A stretch of DNA of 40,078 nt from Pseudoneurospora amorphoporcata (lineage: Eukaryota > Ascomycota > Sordariomycetes > Sordariales > Sordariaceae): positions 112,570 to 152,647 of the forward strand of contig MU859133.1 in the NCBI GenBank assembly GCA_033297205.1. The letters are read 5' to 3'. Positions 31,289 through 40,078 of the stretch are shown here, piece after piece; the stretch's first letter is position 1, and every line of letters starts with the position of its first letter. A program made the translations under genes and the position numbers. The notes under the pieces were generated by a model. The model saw nothing but the letters and a program-made list of their open reading frames with translations, had not been told where the DNA came from and searched no databases.

Positions 31289-32165
31289 CTAGTTCTTGGT
31301 GGTGAAGTCGGTCTCGAATTCCGTCGGGTTGAAGCCTCCATCGGCAGCCTTTTCGCAAGTGCATGCGTCTGTTCGAAAACCATGTATGGTTGGTTAGTCA
31401 TCATGTTCTACATCACGTCACGCCATGTTGTTCCAGATAGGGAAGAGGTGCTTACCGGCAGGACGAGTGCCGCAAGCGCAGGCGTTACCCGCGGGCTTCT
31501 GGTTCTCGGTCGAGGCACGATCACACGTGCACTGTCCGGCAGGGCGAGCACGGCATGAGCAGCGAGGGCCCTCGACAGCGTTCTCGGAGTTGGCCTTGTC
31601 GCAGATGCAGTGCAGAGCAGACTGCTTGCCGCAAGAGCAAGTGGCTTGCTTGGCTGAAGTAGGTAGGGTCCGTTAGTTGATTATCCAGAAAGAGTCAAGG
31701 AAAAAAGAAAAGGAAGAAAAAAAGGAACGGTTTGGTGTTGTTATGTTAAAAATGCAAAAGTCAAGAATGGCATCCAAGAACGGGACCCATGGGCTTGGTT
31801 GCAGGAACGTGAAGTGGGAGCAGTGGGGAAAAGGCAAAAGACAAAAAAAGCCAGCGACGGATACGCGCGGCGTGACCTCTTTCCAGAAGATGGAGCCTTC
31901 TCCGTTCCAAAAAAGCGAGCGAGAAAAAAAAGGATTTTGCGTCGGGGTCCGCCCGGTAGGGCAAAGATCGATGGGCCGGACGATGGAGTGTGATGGAGCC
32001 ATTGGAGCGTGATGGAGTCAAGTGGAGATGAGGGGGCACACGGGAAACGACATTGGTGACCACTAGAGAGCCTCAGGACGGGAGTTTTCAAGGATATGAC
32101 TTACCACAGACGCACTCAGCGCTCTTGCCGCAGCAAGTGGAGGCCTTCGCAACAGGAGCAGACAT
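31289..32165 (-). CDS. Cysteine-rich metallothionein-like protein
   Basis: Exons 32165-32105, 31653-31456 and 31368-31289 join to 112 residues. Sixteen cysteines occur as one CC and seven CXC pairs (CVC, CSC, CIC, CSC, CTC, CAC, CTC) evenly spaced through residues 11-95. There are no aromatic residues before the C-terminus, which ends DFTTKN. CXC and CC clusters are the metal-binding pattern of metallothioneins, so a role in copper, zinc or cadmium binding is likely but inferred. It is much longer than the 26-residue Neurospora copper metallothionein. It recalls a conserved family of small Cys-rich fungal proteins of unknown function. The first intron (32104-31655) is 450 bases, long for this window. 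All junctions are GT-AG and keep CXC spacing. Confidence 0.85.
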
Positions 32166-33225
32166 GTTGACTAAGAGGTATGTGTTGATGTTTGTTGTGG
32201 TGGTGATGCAAGTTGTTGGTGGTTTGACACGGCGCAAATCGATGTCCAAAGTTTGTTGTAAATGGTGCAGAAGAAGGCGGGACTAGCCTTGACTCGTAGG
32301 GCAGGTGTAAGTTGAGCGTGAGCGGTGTTGAGCTTCTAATTGTTGCTGGATGCTATTGAAGATCTTGATGATCATGACAAGAGGTGAAACGCTTCTCTAC
32401 AGACGGAGGAAGCCAGTCTTATATCTGAAATCGGCTGATGTCACAGACAACCTGTCTTGGACTTGCAACTGTTTGCGACAGGGCTGGCAACAACGATGCC
32501 TGGCTGAGACAGTGGTGTGGGGTTTCCGCTGCGTCTAGGTCCATCGAACACCCAAACCAGGGGTCCAAAATGCCCTGTCGGAGCCGCAATGGGGTCATTC
32601 AGATCTCTTTTGCTTCTCATTGGTGGATTTGGCGGGAGACGCATGGGGCTGGCGAATCATAGAGCAGGTATTTCTCATCACATCTTTGTTTTGTAGCCCC
32701 TGATCAGCCCACTCCTCGACCGATGACATGCTCTCACAACCGCCTCGACACCATTGGCTCCAACCACCATGATGATGACCATGATGATCATTCGTTTCCT
32801 CTGTTGATGCTTGATGCCGTTTCCAGAGATCCAACTCCCATCATAAGCAGGCCCAGAAGGTTCGAGACGTTGGTAAACAGCATGGTTGTGGAACGACAGT
32901 GGTCATCCAGCTCCGTTTGACTGCAGTTTTGTCGTGCGTGTCTCTTTCCACCACCAATACACTTGCGGCTGGTCATCATGAGAAACGACATCACTTGCCC
33001 AGCAGTTGGAAGTGCATTACAACTGCCCCATGCTTTCCTTCCTGGACTAATTACACGTTCAAGCATATCGATTTGAACAAATGTTTGCATGGGAGCTCGC
33101 TTTGTCCAGGCTGAATCTGAGCGTCTTTGACAAAGCCGCCTACTGATGGGAAGACGGATAAGCTATAGCAAAGACCTTCCGGGCAATAGTGATAACATGT
33201 TGCCCAAACAGCAAGCAGCCATGTC
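32166..33225. other. Intergenic region upstream of the metallothionein-like gene
   Basis: This holds the promoter of the minus-strand metallothionein-like gene and the 3' flank of the methyltransferase gene. A short ATGATG/ATGATC-rich patch lies at about 32766-32792. I see no convincing metal-response site or gene. Confidence 0.5.
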
Positions 33226-34380
33226 TTAGCTCTTGGAGAACAAGTATACCTCAACGGTTTGGGCCTCGTCATACAGAACAGGGAGCGGCAGCTTCACCTC
33301 CTCCTCTATCGACCATCCATCTTTCGACATGAGGTCAAAGAACTCCCTCTCGTCAGAGTGCCTTGGCTTTGTGGAGAGCAAGATCTTGGTGTTAAGAGGG
33401 CTGGAATGCTGAGCAGAATGGGCATGGACGGCGGAAAGAGTCTTGACCAGGATGGGCAGCAGGTCATTATACGTGCAGTCGCTTAGAATCACCAGGTCCC
33501 ACGCCCGCGATGTCACCTCTGGCCCAAATACGCCATCCTTTCCGTCTTTCCAGTCCAAGTTTTCGTACATCACAGAGCAGGCCGTCTGGTCCGCCGAGCG
33601 GGCAATGTTTGCCAATGTCCGTTCTTCAGCGTCGGGGAGATCGGTCATGAGGAGGGTCGATTTCTCTGCTGTCGCTTGCGACGATACTCCAAGGATGCGC
33701 GCAACACCAAGGCCCAAGATGCCCACACCGCAGCCTAGCTCCATGATGTTCAGAGGAGCATCATTTTGTTGCAAAATGTTTGCCAACATAGGCAAAGACG
33801 CCTTGGTAGTGGTACTGCTGCTGTTAGGAGCCGCCGTTTGACCAAGGATCATGTTGGCAACAAAAGAGGCGGTGGTGAGGCCGCCATCCCATACATGACG
33901 AGCCATGCTCTCACCCATTTCCTCTTCCACCTGAAGTGTCGCGGTTCCGCCAGGCAAGCGCAAGCTCCGGAAGCAAACGCGGCTAGTCGGGCCAGGTGCG
34001 AGATCTGCGAAAACGGGAAGAACCAAGCCGTCCCCAGTGCCAGAACTGATGTCGTCGGTGATGAGGGCCGTAAGTTGTCGGCTGGTTGGCCGGACTTGGA
34101 CCGTCTCGATCGGCTGTGGTGGAAGCTGAACATCAACCTTCAAGACGCGCATTCCGGCCCTCCAAGTTGGAGGGATCTTTGGCGTCAGGATGATGGGCAC
34201 CGGGCCACTTTGCGGGTTTGGTGGAGCGCCGGCTCCGATGATGGAAAGCTGTATCGGCTCATGAGGGCACAGGAATTTGTCGCTCAGGTCGGTTGTGATG
34301 GTGAGAACCAGCTTCAGTGTTTTGTGCCCTGACCTGCCCTGCTCAACCACAGGTGGCCGACAAAATCGGATATAGTGCAT
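33226..34380 (-). CDS. METTL21-type (Methyltransf_16) protein-lysine methyltransferase
   Basis: This single exon gives 384 residues from the ATG at 34380 (MHYIRFCRPPVVEQG), the first ATG of a frame that is open a little further upstream. A Rossmann-like SAM-binding domain fills the C-terminal half. Motif I is NIMELGCGVGILGLGVARI (glycines at about 217-221), the acidic motif is LLMTDLPDAEERTLANI, and the post-motif DCTY (about 301-304) corresponds to the DXXY motif of METTL21/EEF1AKMT-like lysine methyltransferases. The upstream MARHVWDGGLTTASFVA also fits this family (WDGG/WPAG-like). Likely substrates are translation factors or ribosomal proteins (as for Efm2, Efm6 or Rkm5 in yeast), but the exact orthology is not clear. 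The N-terminal 150 residues are a poorly conserved extra domain. Confidence 0.82.
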   Translation of the reverse strand: MHYIRFCRPPVVEQGRSGHKTLKLVLTITTDLSDKFLCPHEPIQLSIIGAGAPPNPQSGPVPIILTPKIPPTWRAGMRVLKVDVQLPPQPIETVQVRPTSRQLTALITDDISSGTGDGLVLPVFADLAPGPTSRVCFRSLRLPGGTATLQVEEEMGESMARHVWDGGLTTASFVANMILGQTAAPNSSSTTTKASLPMLANILQQNDAPLNIMELGCGVGILGLGVARILGVSSQATAEKSTLLMTDLPDAEERTLANIARSADQTACSVMYENLDWKDGKDGVFGPEVTSRAWDLVILSDCTYNDLLPILVKTLSAVHAHSAQHSSPLNTKILLSTKPRHSDEREFFDLMSKDGWSIEEEVKLPLPVLYDEAQTVEVYLFSKS

Positions 34381-35855
34381 GTTGAAAACTTCTGTTCGCG
34401 ATGGGCGCAATGATGGCGTAGAAATCGTCGATAACTGGATATCGACCTGGATGTTGGGTTTGCGACGGGCCTAGAAGGAAATTTCCTGTCCCGGCACAGC
34501 CCCATCGGTAGAGGTAATAGGGACGGGAGACGGGCGACGCTCCGCAAAGCCCCACCAGTTAGCGGGTTAGGGTCCACTCCTGGCCGTCAAGGGTCCCGAC
34601 CTCCCGTCCGGTCTCGGCCCTTGATAAGATAAGCAGTCCGGACCGTGATAACAACCTAACGACAGCAACCAACCTTGATGGACTGGACACTCCCGTCGCG
34701 ACTTCCCCGATCATTATTACGTTTTTGTTGCACTCATGCAAATGAGTCGCGAATTTATCTGTAGGACATCAGTGACGTGCCAGAGAAGGTTTCAATTCAA
34801 TGCACAATTTGGTACTCATTTAAGGTGAACACCATGCCCCAAGAATCCGTATCTGCTTTCTCGCCCCCATGCTCACATTCGCGGGGAATCGACCTCTTTG
34901 CAAGGCGTCGGACCTGACCCATCACCTACAAGTAGCTGGTCCCATTCCCAGCATACCCATCTCTCAGGGGTTATAGGACAACGAGCTCCACGTGGCTTTG
35001 ACTGCCAGCCATCCTTCTGAGGCCCGGATAATACCTCTAAATATCCCTCTTTCCCGTCTTTCCGTGGTTCGATGACTTTCAGGGATGGATTCTTCCGCAT
35101 AGATGATGATACGAAGCTGATCGCGTTCTTTCCACTGCCAGCTGATACCCCTACCGCTGAACCACTGGCTTTTCTTTGTGCCCAAATGGTTCATTATTCT
35201 CAACCATCTTGACAACGATGGTGACGCCGCAGGGTTGAATGTCCGCGGAACAGGAAGGGACACTCTTGGTTTTCTCCACAATGGCGAAGGCTTTGCACTT
35301 TCCAATAATCTTAAGCTTATCTTGACCGACAGAGAGTAGTAAGAATTGGCAGTCGCTATCCAGACATCTTTGCGTCTGTCAATGCGCGCTTGCCGTGTTC
35401 AAGAGAAAGAGCAATCAACAACAATTCGATTTACGATTCAATATAGCGCTTATATGGTGCTACCCGTTAACTTCATAAACAAAATATCGATATTCCAGTA
35501 ACAGGTTAATGAAGCCTTGGTCAACTTGCTAACCGGGATGTCCGAAGGTTTCCGATCTTGATTGTCTGCAACGAAGCTGCTGCATTACCAGTATCAAAAT
35601 GCACATACACCTCTAGCATGTCAGCGCCATCCGATGAACAGGACAGCCGAAGACCGGTCCACCCCGTCAGCTAAGACACGACTTGCCTTCCCTCAACATC
35701 ACTACATCATATAAAGCCCGAATCAGACAATCATTGTCCTCATATATTATCATGATCTAATTATCCCAGCAACTTATTACTGGTTCTGTCTTCAAGTCAC
35801 TTATTCGTCTTTTAAAAACCCTTGGACAACTTTCGAATCTTCGAAGCCCTTCAAA
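34381..35855. other. Intergenic region between divergent genes
   Basis: This 1.5-kb stretch should contain the promoters of the methyltransferase and deaminase-like genes. No RNA gene, repeat or conserved frame was recognised. Confidence 0.5.
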
Positions 35856-36476
35856 ATGGCATCCACCACTTCTTCCTCCGGGCCACCCACAACCGGCACC
35901 ACCAAAGACCCCATCACCCTCCTGTCCACCATCCTCCTTCTTACCGAAGAGCGTATAATTCCGCTAACCCGCGCCAGCGTCTCCTCCGGCTCCAAGCTTT
36001 TCGGCGCCGCTATCCTCTCCCGCTCCTCTCTGCGTCCTCTAACCATGTCCACCAACAATGAGCGCGAATCCTCTCTGCTTCATAGTGAAATCAACTGCAT
36101 CCAGCAGTATTTCACCTTGCCTCTTGCCTCTTCCCCAGAAGAACAGGAAGAAGAAGAGGGTTATCGCATCCCCACCAAAGACACCATCTTCTTGGCCACC
36201 CACGAACCCTACTCGCTCTGTCTCTCGGGAATCACCTGGGCCGGCTTCAACGAGTTTTATTATCTGTTCACGTACGAGGACTCGCGCGATCTGTTTACGA
36301 TTCCGTACGATATCGAGATTTTGGAACAAGTGTTTCGGGTGAAGGCACCGGGGGATAGTGAGGACTCGTTGAGGGAGAGGCCGTTGTATAACCGACGGAA
36401 TAAGTTCTTTACCGGGAGAAGTTTGGTTGAATTGTTGGAGGAGGCCGAGGAGACGCTCTCAGAGGAGGAGACGTAG
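35856..36476 (+). CDS. Cytidine/deoxycytidylate deaminase-like protein, probably inactivated
   Basis: This is one open frame of 206 residues. The zinc-dependent CDA fold is seen in FGAAILSRSSLRPLTMSTNN, then HSE at 76-78 (His zinc ligand and catalytic Glu), then THEPYSLCLSGITWAGFNEF at 115-134. In active members the second motif is PCXXC. Here the first Cys is Tyr119 (TAC) and only Cys122 remains, so zinc binding should be lost. After the TAG at 36474-36476 the frame continues for 35 codons with the charged helix KWKIEIERVKGLYNGLSETY, the kind of C-terminus this family has, to a TGA at 36582-36584. Both changes (TGC to TAC, CAG to TAG) are of the CpA-to-TpA kind produced by RIP, and repeat DNA begins about 200 bp downstream. 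It may be a young pseudogene or a non-catalytic paralogue. Confidence 0.75.
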   Translation: MASTTSSSGPPTTGTTKDPITLLSTILLLTEERIIPLTRASVSSGSKLFGAAILSRSSLRPLTMSTNNERESSLLHSEINCIQQYFTLPLASSPEEQEEEEGYRIPTKDTIFLATHEPYSLCLSGITWAGFNEFYYLFTYEDSRDLFTIPYDIEILEQVFRVKAPGDSEDSLRERPLYNRRNKFFTGRSLVELLEEAEETLSEEET

Positions 36477-36584
36477 AAGTGGAAGATAGAGATTGAGAGG
36501 GTGAAGGGTCTGTATAATGGGTTGAGTGAGACTTATCAGGAGGGGAAGAAGGGGGGTGTCGAGAGTGCTAGTGTTTGGAAGTGA
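36477..36584 (+). pseudogene. Severed C-terminal part of the deaminase-like gene
   Basis: Thirty-five codons are open in the same frame behind the TAG and end in SVWK then TGA. The composition (Lys/Glu-rich helix, then ETYQEGKK) continues the preceding helix smoothly, which argues that the TAG is a recent interruption rather than the ancestral end. Confidence 0.6.
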
Positions 36585-37127
36585 GCTGGCTGGCTGGCCT
36601 ATGGTTGGGATAGCGTTTATCTGTTGGTGTAATTTGTTATTCGGCTCCTGTTGTAATATCTGGTCGTCTTCTATTAGTCAAGACGGCTGGTCTCGTCGAA
36701 TTTTATGTTGTACAAAAAGCAAGAACTATATACCCGAAGCAATAGTTGTAAACTGCTAGGGCCAGTTCGGATCGCTCCAGTGCAGTTGCACTAAAGCGCC
36801 CCTTACTGTACATAGTGTACAACTATATACCCTACACAGTAAGGCAGCATTAAGGCATGCCAAGCCCCCTTAACCGTCGTTCTTATTAGGTCACGTTCGT
36901 TACTACTAGTTTATTATATTAATGATATAGTGAACGCAAAGTGCAATAGTAAACTATATATCTTGTAATACTTAGTATAGTATTAAGAGATTTATTATAC
37001 TACTTTTCTTCAGTTTCTTTAAATATAACCTCAATAAATCTACCAGGTTTATATAATTTCAGTACGAAGAAAGTAAAATCAAAATTAATTATATCATTAA
37101 TTAAATTTATACTTAAATATATTATTA
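36585..37127. repeat. Transition into TpA-rich, RIP-like repeat DNA
   Basis: About 200 bp of normal 3' flank gives way near 36790 to sequence dominated by TA, TTA and ATA steps with few CA or TG dinucleotides. A 14-base palindrome (AGTGCA-GT-TGCACT, 36779-36792) and an inverted pair CCTTACTGT/ACAGTAAGG (36801-36809, 36836-36844) lie at the boundary. No frame is open. This looks like an old, mutated repeat. Confidence 0.6.
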
Positions 37128-37219
37128 AAGAGAAACGCTATTCGCACCGCTATCTTTCTCTTCAGACACCGCCGCCCCACCCCTCCCGCATTTCTAACCA
37201 ATTAAATCGCTAGCATCCA
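37128..37219 (+). repeat. Left terminal inverted repeat
   Basis: This 92-bp repeat starts AAGAGAAACGCTATTCGCAC and ends GCTAGCATCCA. It matches the reverse complement of 38399-38490 at 91 of 92 positions by eye. Confidence 0.88.
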
Positions 37220-37321
37220 AACCGCGGTCTACCTACCCTTTTCTAGTAGTATTCTTTTATAAATTTCGCCTAGAAATTTTGGTATTACATTCTTTTATGA
37301 AATGTCATGCCCAGTGCCAAG

Positions 37322-37400
37322 CCCAGATCTATACCCAGATCTGCACCCAGATTGGCCACTTTATAGCACACTTTACAGCGCACTTTATAGCGCACTTAGC
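37322..37400. repeat. 12-bp periodic array inside the TIR element
   Basis: CCCAGAT begins at 37322, 37334 and 37346, and CACTTTA-like units follow at 37357, 37369, 37381 and 37393. Seven units thus hold a register of 12 bases (one step of 11), although the unit sequence changes half-way. It begins about 100 bp inside the left repeat, a place where transposase-binding subterminal repeats often lie. Confidence 0.75.
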
Positions 37401-38398
37401 GGCACGGTCGCACATCGCACGGTTGCATATCGCTCAATTGAACGAGTTTAATTAAGCGATTAATTACACTCAATCGACATTAATCCGTACATATATAATC
37501 TATCTAATATTTATCATATAATCGAGCACTCTAACTACCAGCGAGTCTTCTAGAGTGCCAAAGTGCCAGCGAGTGCGCTAGAGTCTCCCCTACTAGCCTT
37601 GTGTACTTACTATACGTGTACTGCGCCGTGTGCCCTACGTGCCAGTAGGAGTGCTGGCTGGCGTGCTTCCTCTACCCCGAGTAGCGTTGCTTCCCTTCTC
37701 TCCTCCTCCTCTACCTCTCTATGTACTGCCGCGAGGGCGGCCTCGTCTATTCTATGTACCGGCTGGAGGCTGGCGGCGGTCAGCCTCATTAGCTTGCTCA
37801 AGGTCTACACCCTCCCATGCAGACACGTTTCGCTGGATAGACGGCGCTACCCGTGTCGAGGTAGTAGGGTTGCGGCCTGCCCTGGGCTGTCGGCCGCGGC
37901 TGGGCTGTAAGCGAGGCCGTCCTCGAGGCCGTGATGTTACCGCTTGGAATTGAGCTGGCGCAATTGAGGGAGGGGGAGCTTGGGTGTTGACTGGCGCGGT
38001 CAGTCGGTAAGAGTGAGGTCAATTGCTAGGGTATGCGCTACGGTCGCGTGCGCCCGTCGGCTAGGTCGCTACATCAGCCATCTGCGTCACGATTAGCTAA
38101 GGAAATACACAGAAAAAATGACGGATCATTTCTTACTGTTGACAGATGCTAGCGCTTTGTTTACTTGGTGATATTTCGTGATGCGCGCGATGGTGGTTTG
38201 ATTGATTATGGGGAGGGTGGTGGTGATAGTGATAGTGATGGAGGAAGCGATGCGATGCGACGATGCAAATCGCTAAGTGTAACGATTACGAAATCTAGCC
38301 TGTGCAGGGGTTAGAATGTGTAATGGGCTGTAATCTGGGGGCTTGGCGGGCGCGGTACGGTTTGCTGACGCCAAGAACAGGAGCGTGGAGACCCAAAA

Positions 38399-38490
38399 TG
38401 GATGCTAGCGATTTAATTGGTTAGAAATGCGGGAGGGGTGGGGCGGCGGTGTCTGAAGAGAAAGATAGCAGTGCGAATAGCGTTTCTCTT
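38399..38490 (-). repeat. Right terminal inverted repeat
   Basis: This is the inverted copy of 37128-37219 with one visible mismatch. It ends GCGTTTCTCTT against the ATTA flank. Confidence 0.88.
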
Positions 38491-39120
38491 ATTAAATATA
38501 TTAATATATATAGTTAATTAAATTAATATTAACCGCCGGCCATATAAAGCGAGCTCTTCTCTCCTTTTATAACCTTCTCTTTCTCCTTAGTTATTACCTT
38601 CTCCTTCTTTTTTTACCTCCTCTAATACTAGCACTAATACCAATACTAGCTAATAATATTCTTAACGTTATAGCCTATATAGCTAAAAACAAAGTCCTTT
38701 TATCTACTTCTAAGACTAAAGTTAGTTCTAAAACTAAAGTTAATCAACCCCAAACCTAAATACAAACCGTCTCCTTCACCAAGCTATCTTACTCTTAAAC
38801 TGTACACGCTATCCCTATCTATTATAGAAAAAATATTATTAATATTTCCTTATTAAACTCCAACGCCTCCTCCTCTCTCCCCTCCTCCTCTTCCCCCTCC
38901 TCCTCCCACTCTAGTACAAAACCCCTCCCCCGCCTCAACTTAAAACCCTCTTCCAATTCGGACGCTGAATATAAATTATTTACCGGACGTAAATCCTTAT
39001 ATAACAGGCTAGGAGGCTAATTGCTAATTTTAATACGTAAATTAGGCTTAAATAAAGTATACTCGCCTTTTAATAAAAATAGAATATTAAATAACAGAAC
39101 TAGAAGAAATAAAAGTATTA
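38491..39120. repeat. RIP-like decayed repeat block
   Basis: The sequence is full of TAA, TAG and TAT with CT-rich remnants (CTCCTCCTC near 38868-38910). On the plus strand many codons that could have been CAA, CAG or CGA read TAA, TAG or TAA, the pattern of C-to-T change at CpA. No intact frame remains and the ancestor is not recognisable. Confidence 0.6.
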
Positions 39121-40078
39121 CGGGGTAAGGCACCGTTGGGTAGGGTAGGATATACGTTGTTCTGCGAAGAAGAGGAAAGGAAGAGTGTATGCAGAGGACT
39201 AGCTATATAGGCGAGAGCCTTAGAAGGCCAGTCCGTGCACGTACATAACCCTGCACGTGACTATGCTATGACAATAGGTATAGTACATTAAGAGTCAGTG
39301 CAGGGTAGGCATATTATAGGCTAATCCTATAATACTATCCCCCTCAAAAGAAGATCTAGTAGCTTCAAATAATATATATATATAAAATAATAACCGTTTT
39401 CAATTATTCAAATCTATCTCCTCCAACATCTTATCGTAGTCAGTAACCTTTGTAGGTGGTATCCTGCCTGCCCAGATATCTAACAATCGTCATAATATCT
39501 TCCTATAAAGTAAATATAATAATTCTTCTGCGCTTTTTTCTAATAGTCTTGTCGGTTCGTGTACGACTGTGACGCCGTCGGGTAATAAGGTTGACATATT
39601 AATTACAGCAGCGGTCTCTTAGTAGCAGCGTGCCAGACGAGCGGAGCGCCGTCTGGGGGGCTTAGGAGCGGATTCGGAGCGCTCAAGAGCGGACTTAGGT
39701 GCTGGGGCGGACTCGGGTGCCGGAGTAGTGCTAATGATATATTCGGGCCATTGCTAGACTTTAGGAGGTACCAGTTTGTTAGAATCTTCCTTATAGAAGC
39801 GCAGGATCATCTCCTCGCAGTCAATAACGTTAGTCTTGGGTTCCTAGGTTAGCTAGTAATCTCCTTTCTATTGTACCTGGTAGTACTAGTAAGAATTGTC
39901 ACCTAGTTAAGCGCAGTCGATAAATTTCTCAAATCTCTATTTAATATATTCTTCGTAATTGTCCGTACGGATCATAATTCCTTCTATCACGGTGCAGGGC
40001 GAGGTAGGGGGTAGGTTGGATATACGTAGTTGTACGGAGAGAGAGGAAGGGAAGAGGGAGGAGTGCGGTCTGGATATA
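39121..40078 (-). mobile_element. Decayed LTR-retrotransposon relic, truncated by window end
   Basis: Two direct repeats, 39121-39209 and 39990-40078, are each 89 bases and similar along their length (both contain GGATATACGT and purine-rich GAGGAA blocks). They are about 70% alike by eye. On the minus strand a polypurine tract CTTCTTTTGAGGGGGA lies at 39339-39354, directly before the LTR-like segment, as in Copia-type elements. The LTR would thus span about 39121-39338. Between the repeats the minus strand has stop-broken coding remnants, including a Pro/Ser/Arg-rich patch (SAPAPKSALERSESAPKPP, then RRRSARLAR) and TAG where CAG is expected. Only about 650 bp separate the LTRs, so it is internally deleted or a small non-autonomous element. 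The other LTR runs out of the window. Confidence 0.6.

Larger units (their letters stand above)
37128..38490. mobile_element. Non-autonomous DNA transposon with 92-bp terminal inverted repeats
   Basis: Bases 37128-37219 and 38399-38490 are inverted copies over 92 bp with a single visible difference (C at 37148 against T in the opposite copy). ATTA flanks both ends (37124-37127, 38491-38494) and could be a 4-bp target duplication, though the surroundings are AT-rich. The 1,179-bp interior has no frame resembling a transposase. It carries a 12-bp periodic array near the left repeat and is not TpA-skewed. The near-identity of the repeats argues for recent movement. The superfamily is undetermined. 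Confidence 0.8.

Noticed and set aside
37563..37953. Frames of 107-115 codons inside the TIR element as a possible transposase
   Set aside because: They are short, Ser/Arg/Pro-rich, and lack any DDE/D or zinc-finger pattern.
1..40078. CRISPR arrays, bacterial operons and dispersed 5S rRNA genes
   Set aside because: No spaced direct repeats of that kind, and no match to the remembered Neurospora 5S sequence was found on reading. The window is eukaryotic.

Overview
This window looks like nuclear DNA of a filamentous ascomycete of the Neurospora/Sordaria type. Genes are split by short introns with GTAAGT-like donors and CTAAC/CTGAC-like branch sites. Start contexts are of the CAMMATGG kind, coding thirds are GC-rich, and homologues of fungal housekeeping genes dominate. 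The right end is TpA-rich, stop-riddled repeat DNA that resembles the product of repeat-induced point mutation (RIP). No database search was possible, so names rest on motifs and remembered family features.

Layout, left to right. 1-143 is low-complexity DNA with a C21/A24 homopolymer junction that cuts off the 5' end of a hotdog-fold thioesterase gene (184-760, +). A TB2/DP1/HVA22 membrane protein (1618-2939, -) follows, then 4.5 kb without recognisable genes. An MFS permease of the allantoate/nicotinate type (7446-9223, +) follows. A second gene-poor 4.5 kb holds only a tRNA-like Pol III unit (10777-10874, -). A copper amine oxidase (13762-15992, +) is convergent with MGM101 (16540-17661, -).

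The central block is compact: MGM101 (mitochondrial DNA maintenance), COA4 (cytochrome oxidase assembly, 18175-18805, -), biotin-protein ligase (19183-21487, +), PAM16 (mitochondrial import motor, 23382-23971, -) and YIP1 (ER-Golgi transport, 24863-25971, +). Three of these encode mitochondrial proteins, and two head-to-head pairs (COA4/BPL, PAM16/YIP1) probably share promoter regions. Next come an RCC1-type Ran exchange factor with a histone-H1-like tail (27032-28941, -), an unrecognised 295-residue protein (30292-31179, -), a 16-cysteine metallothionein-like protein (31289-32165, -), a METTL21-type protein methyltransferase (33226-34380, -) and a deaminase-like gene (35856-36476, +) that has lost a zinc cysteine and carries an in-frame TAG.

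From about 36.8 kb on, the sequence is repeat-derived. A 1,363-bp element with 92-bp near-perfect terminal inverted repeats (37128-38490) sits inside TpA-rich, RIP-like DNA. A decayed LTR-retrotransposon relic (about 39121 to beyond the window end) follows. The items most worth a second look are the in-frame, coding-like 114-codon extension behind the biotin ligase stop, the RIP-like lesions in the deaminase gene, and the apparently young TIR element with its 12-bp periodic array.
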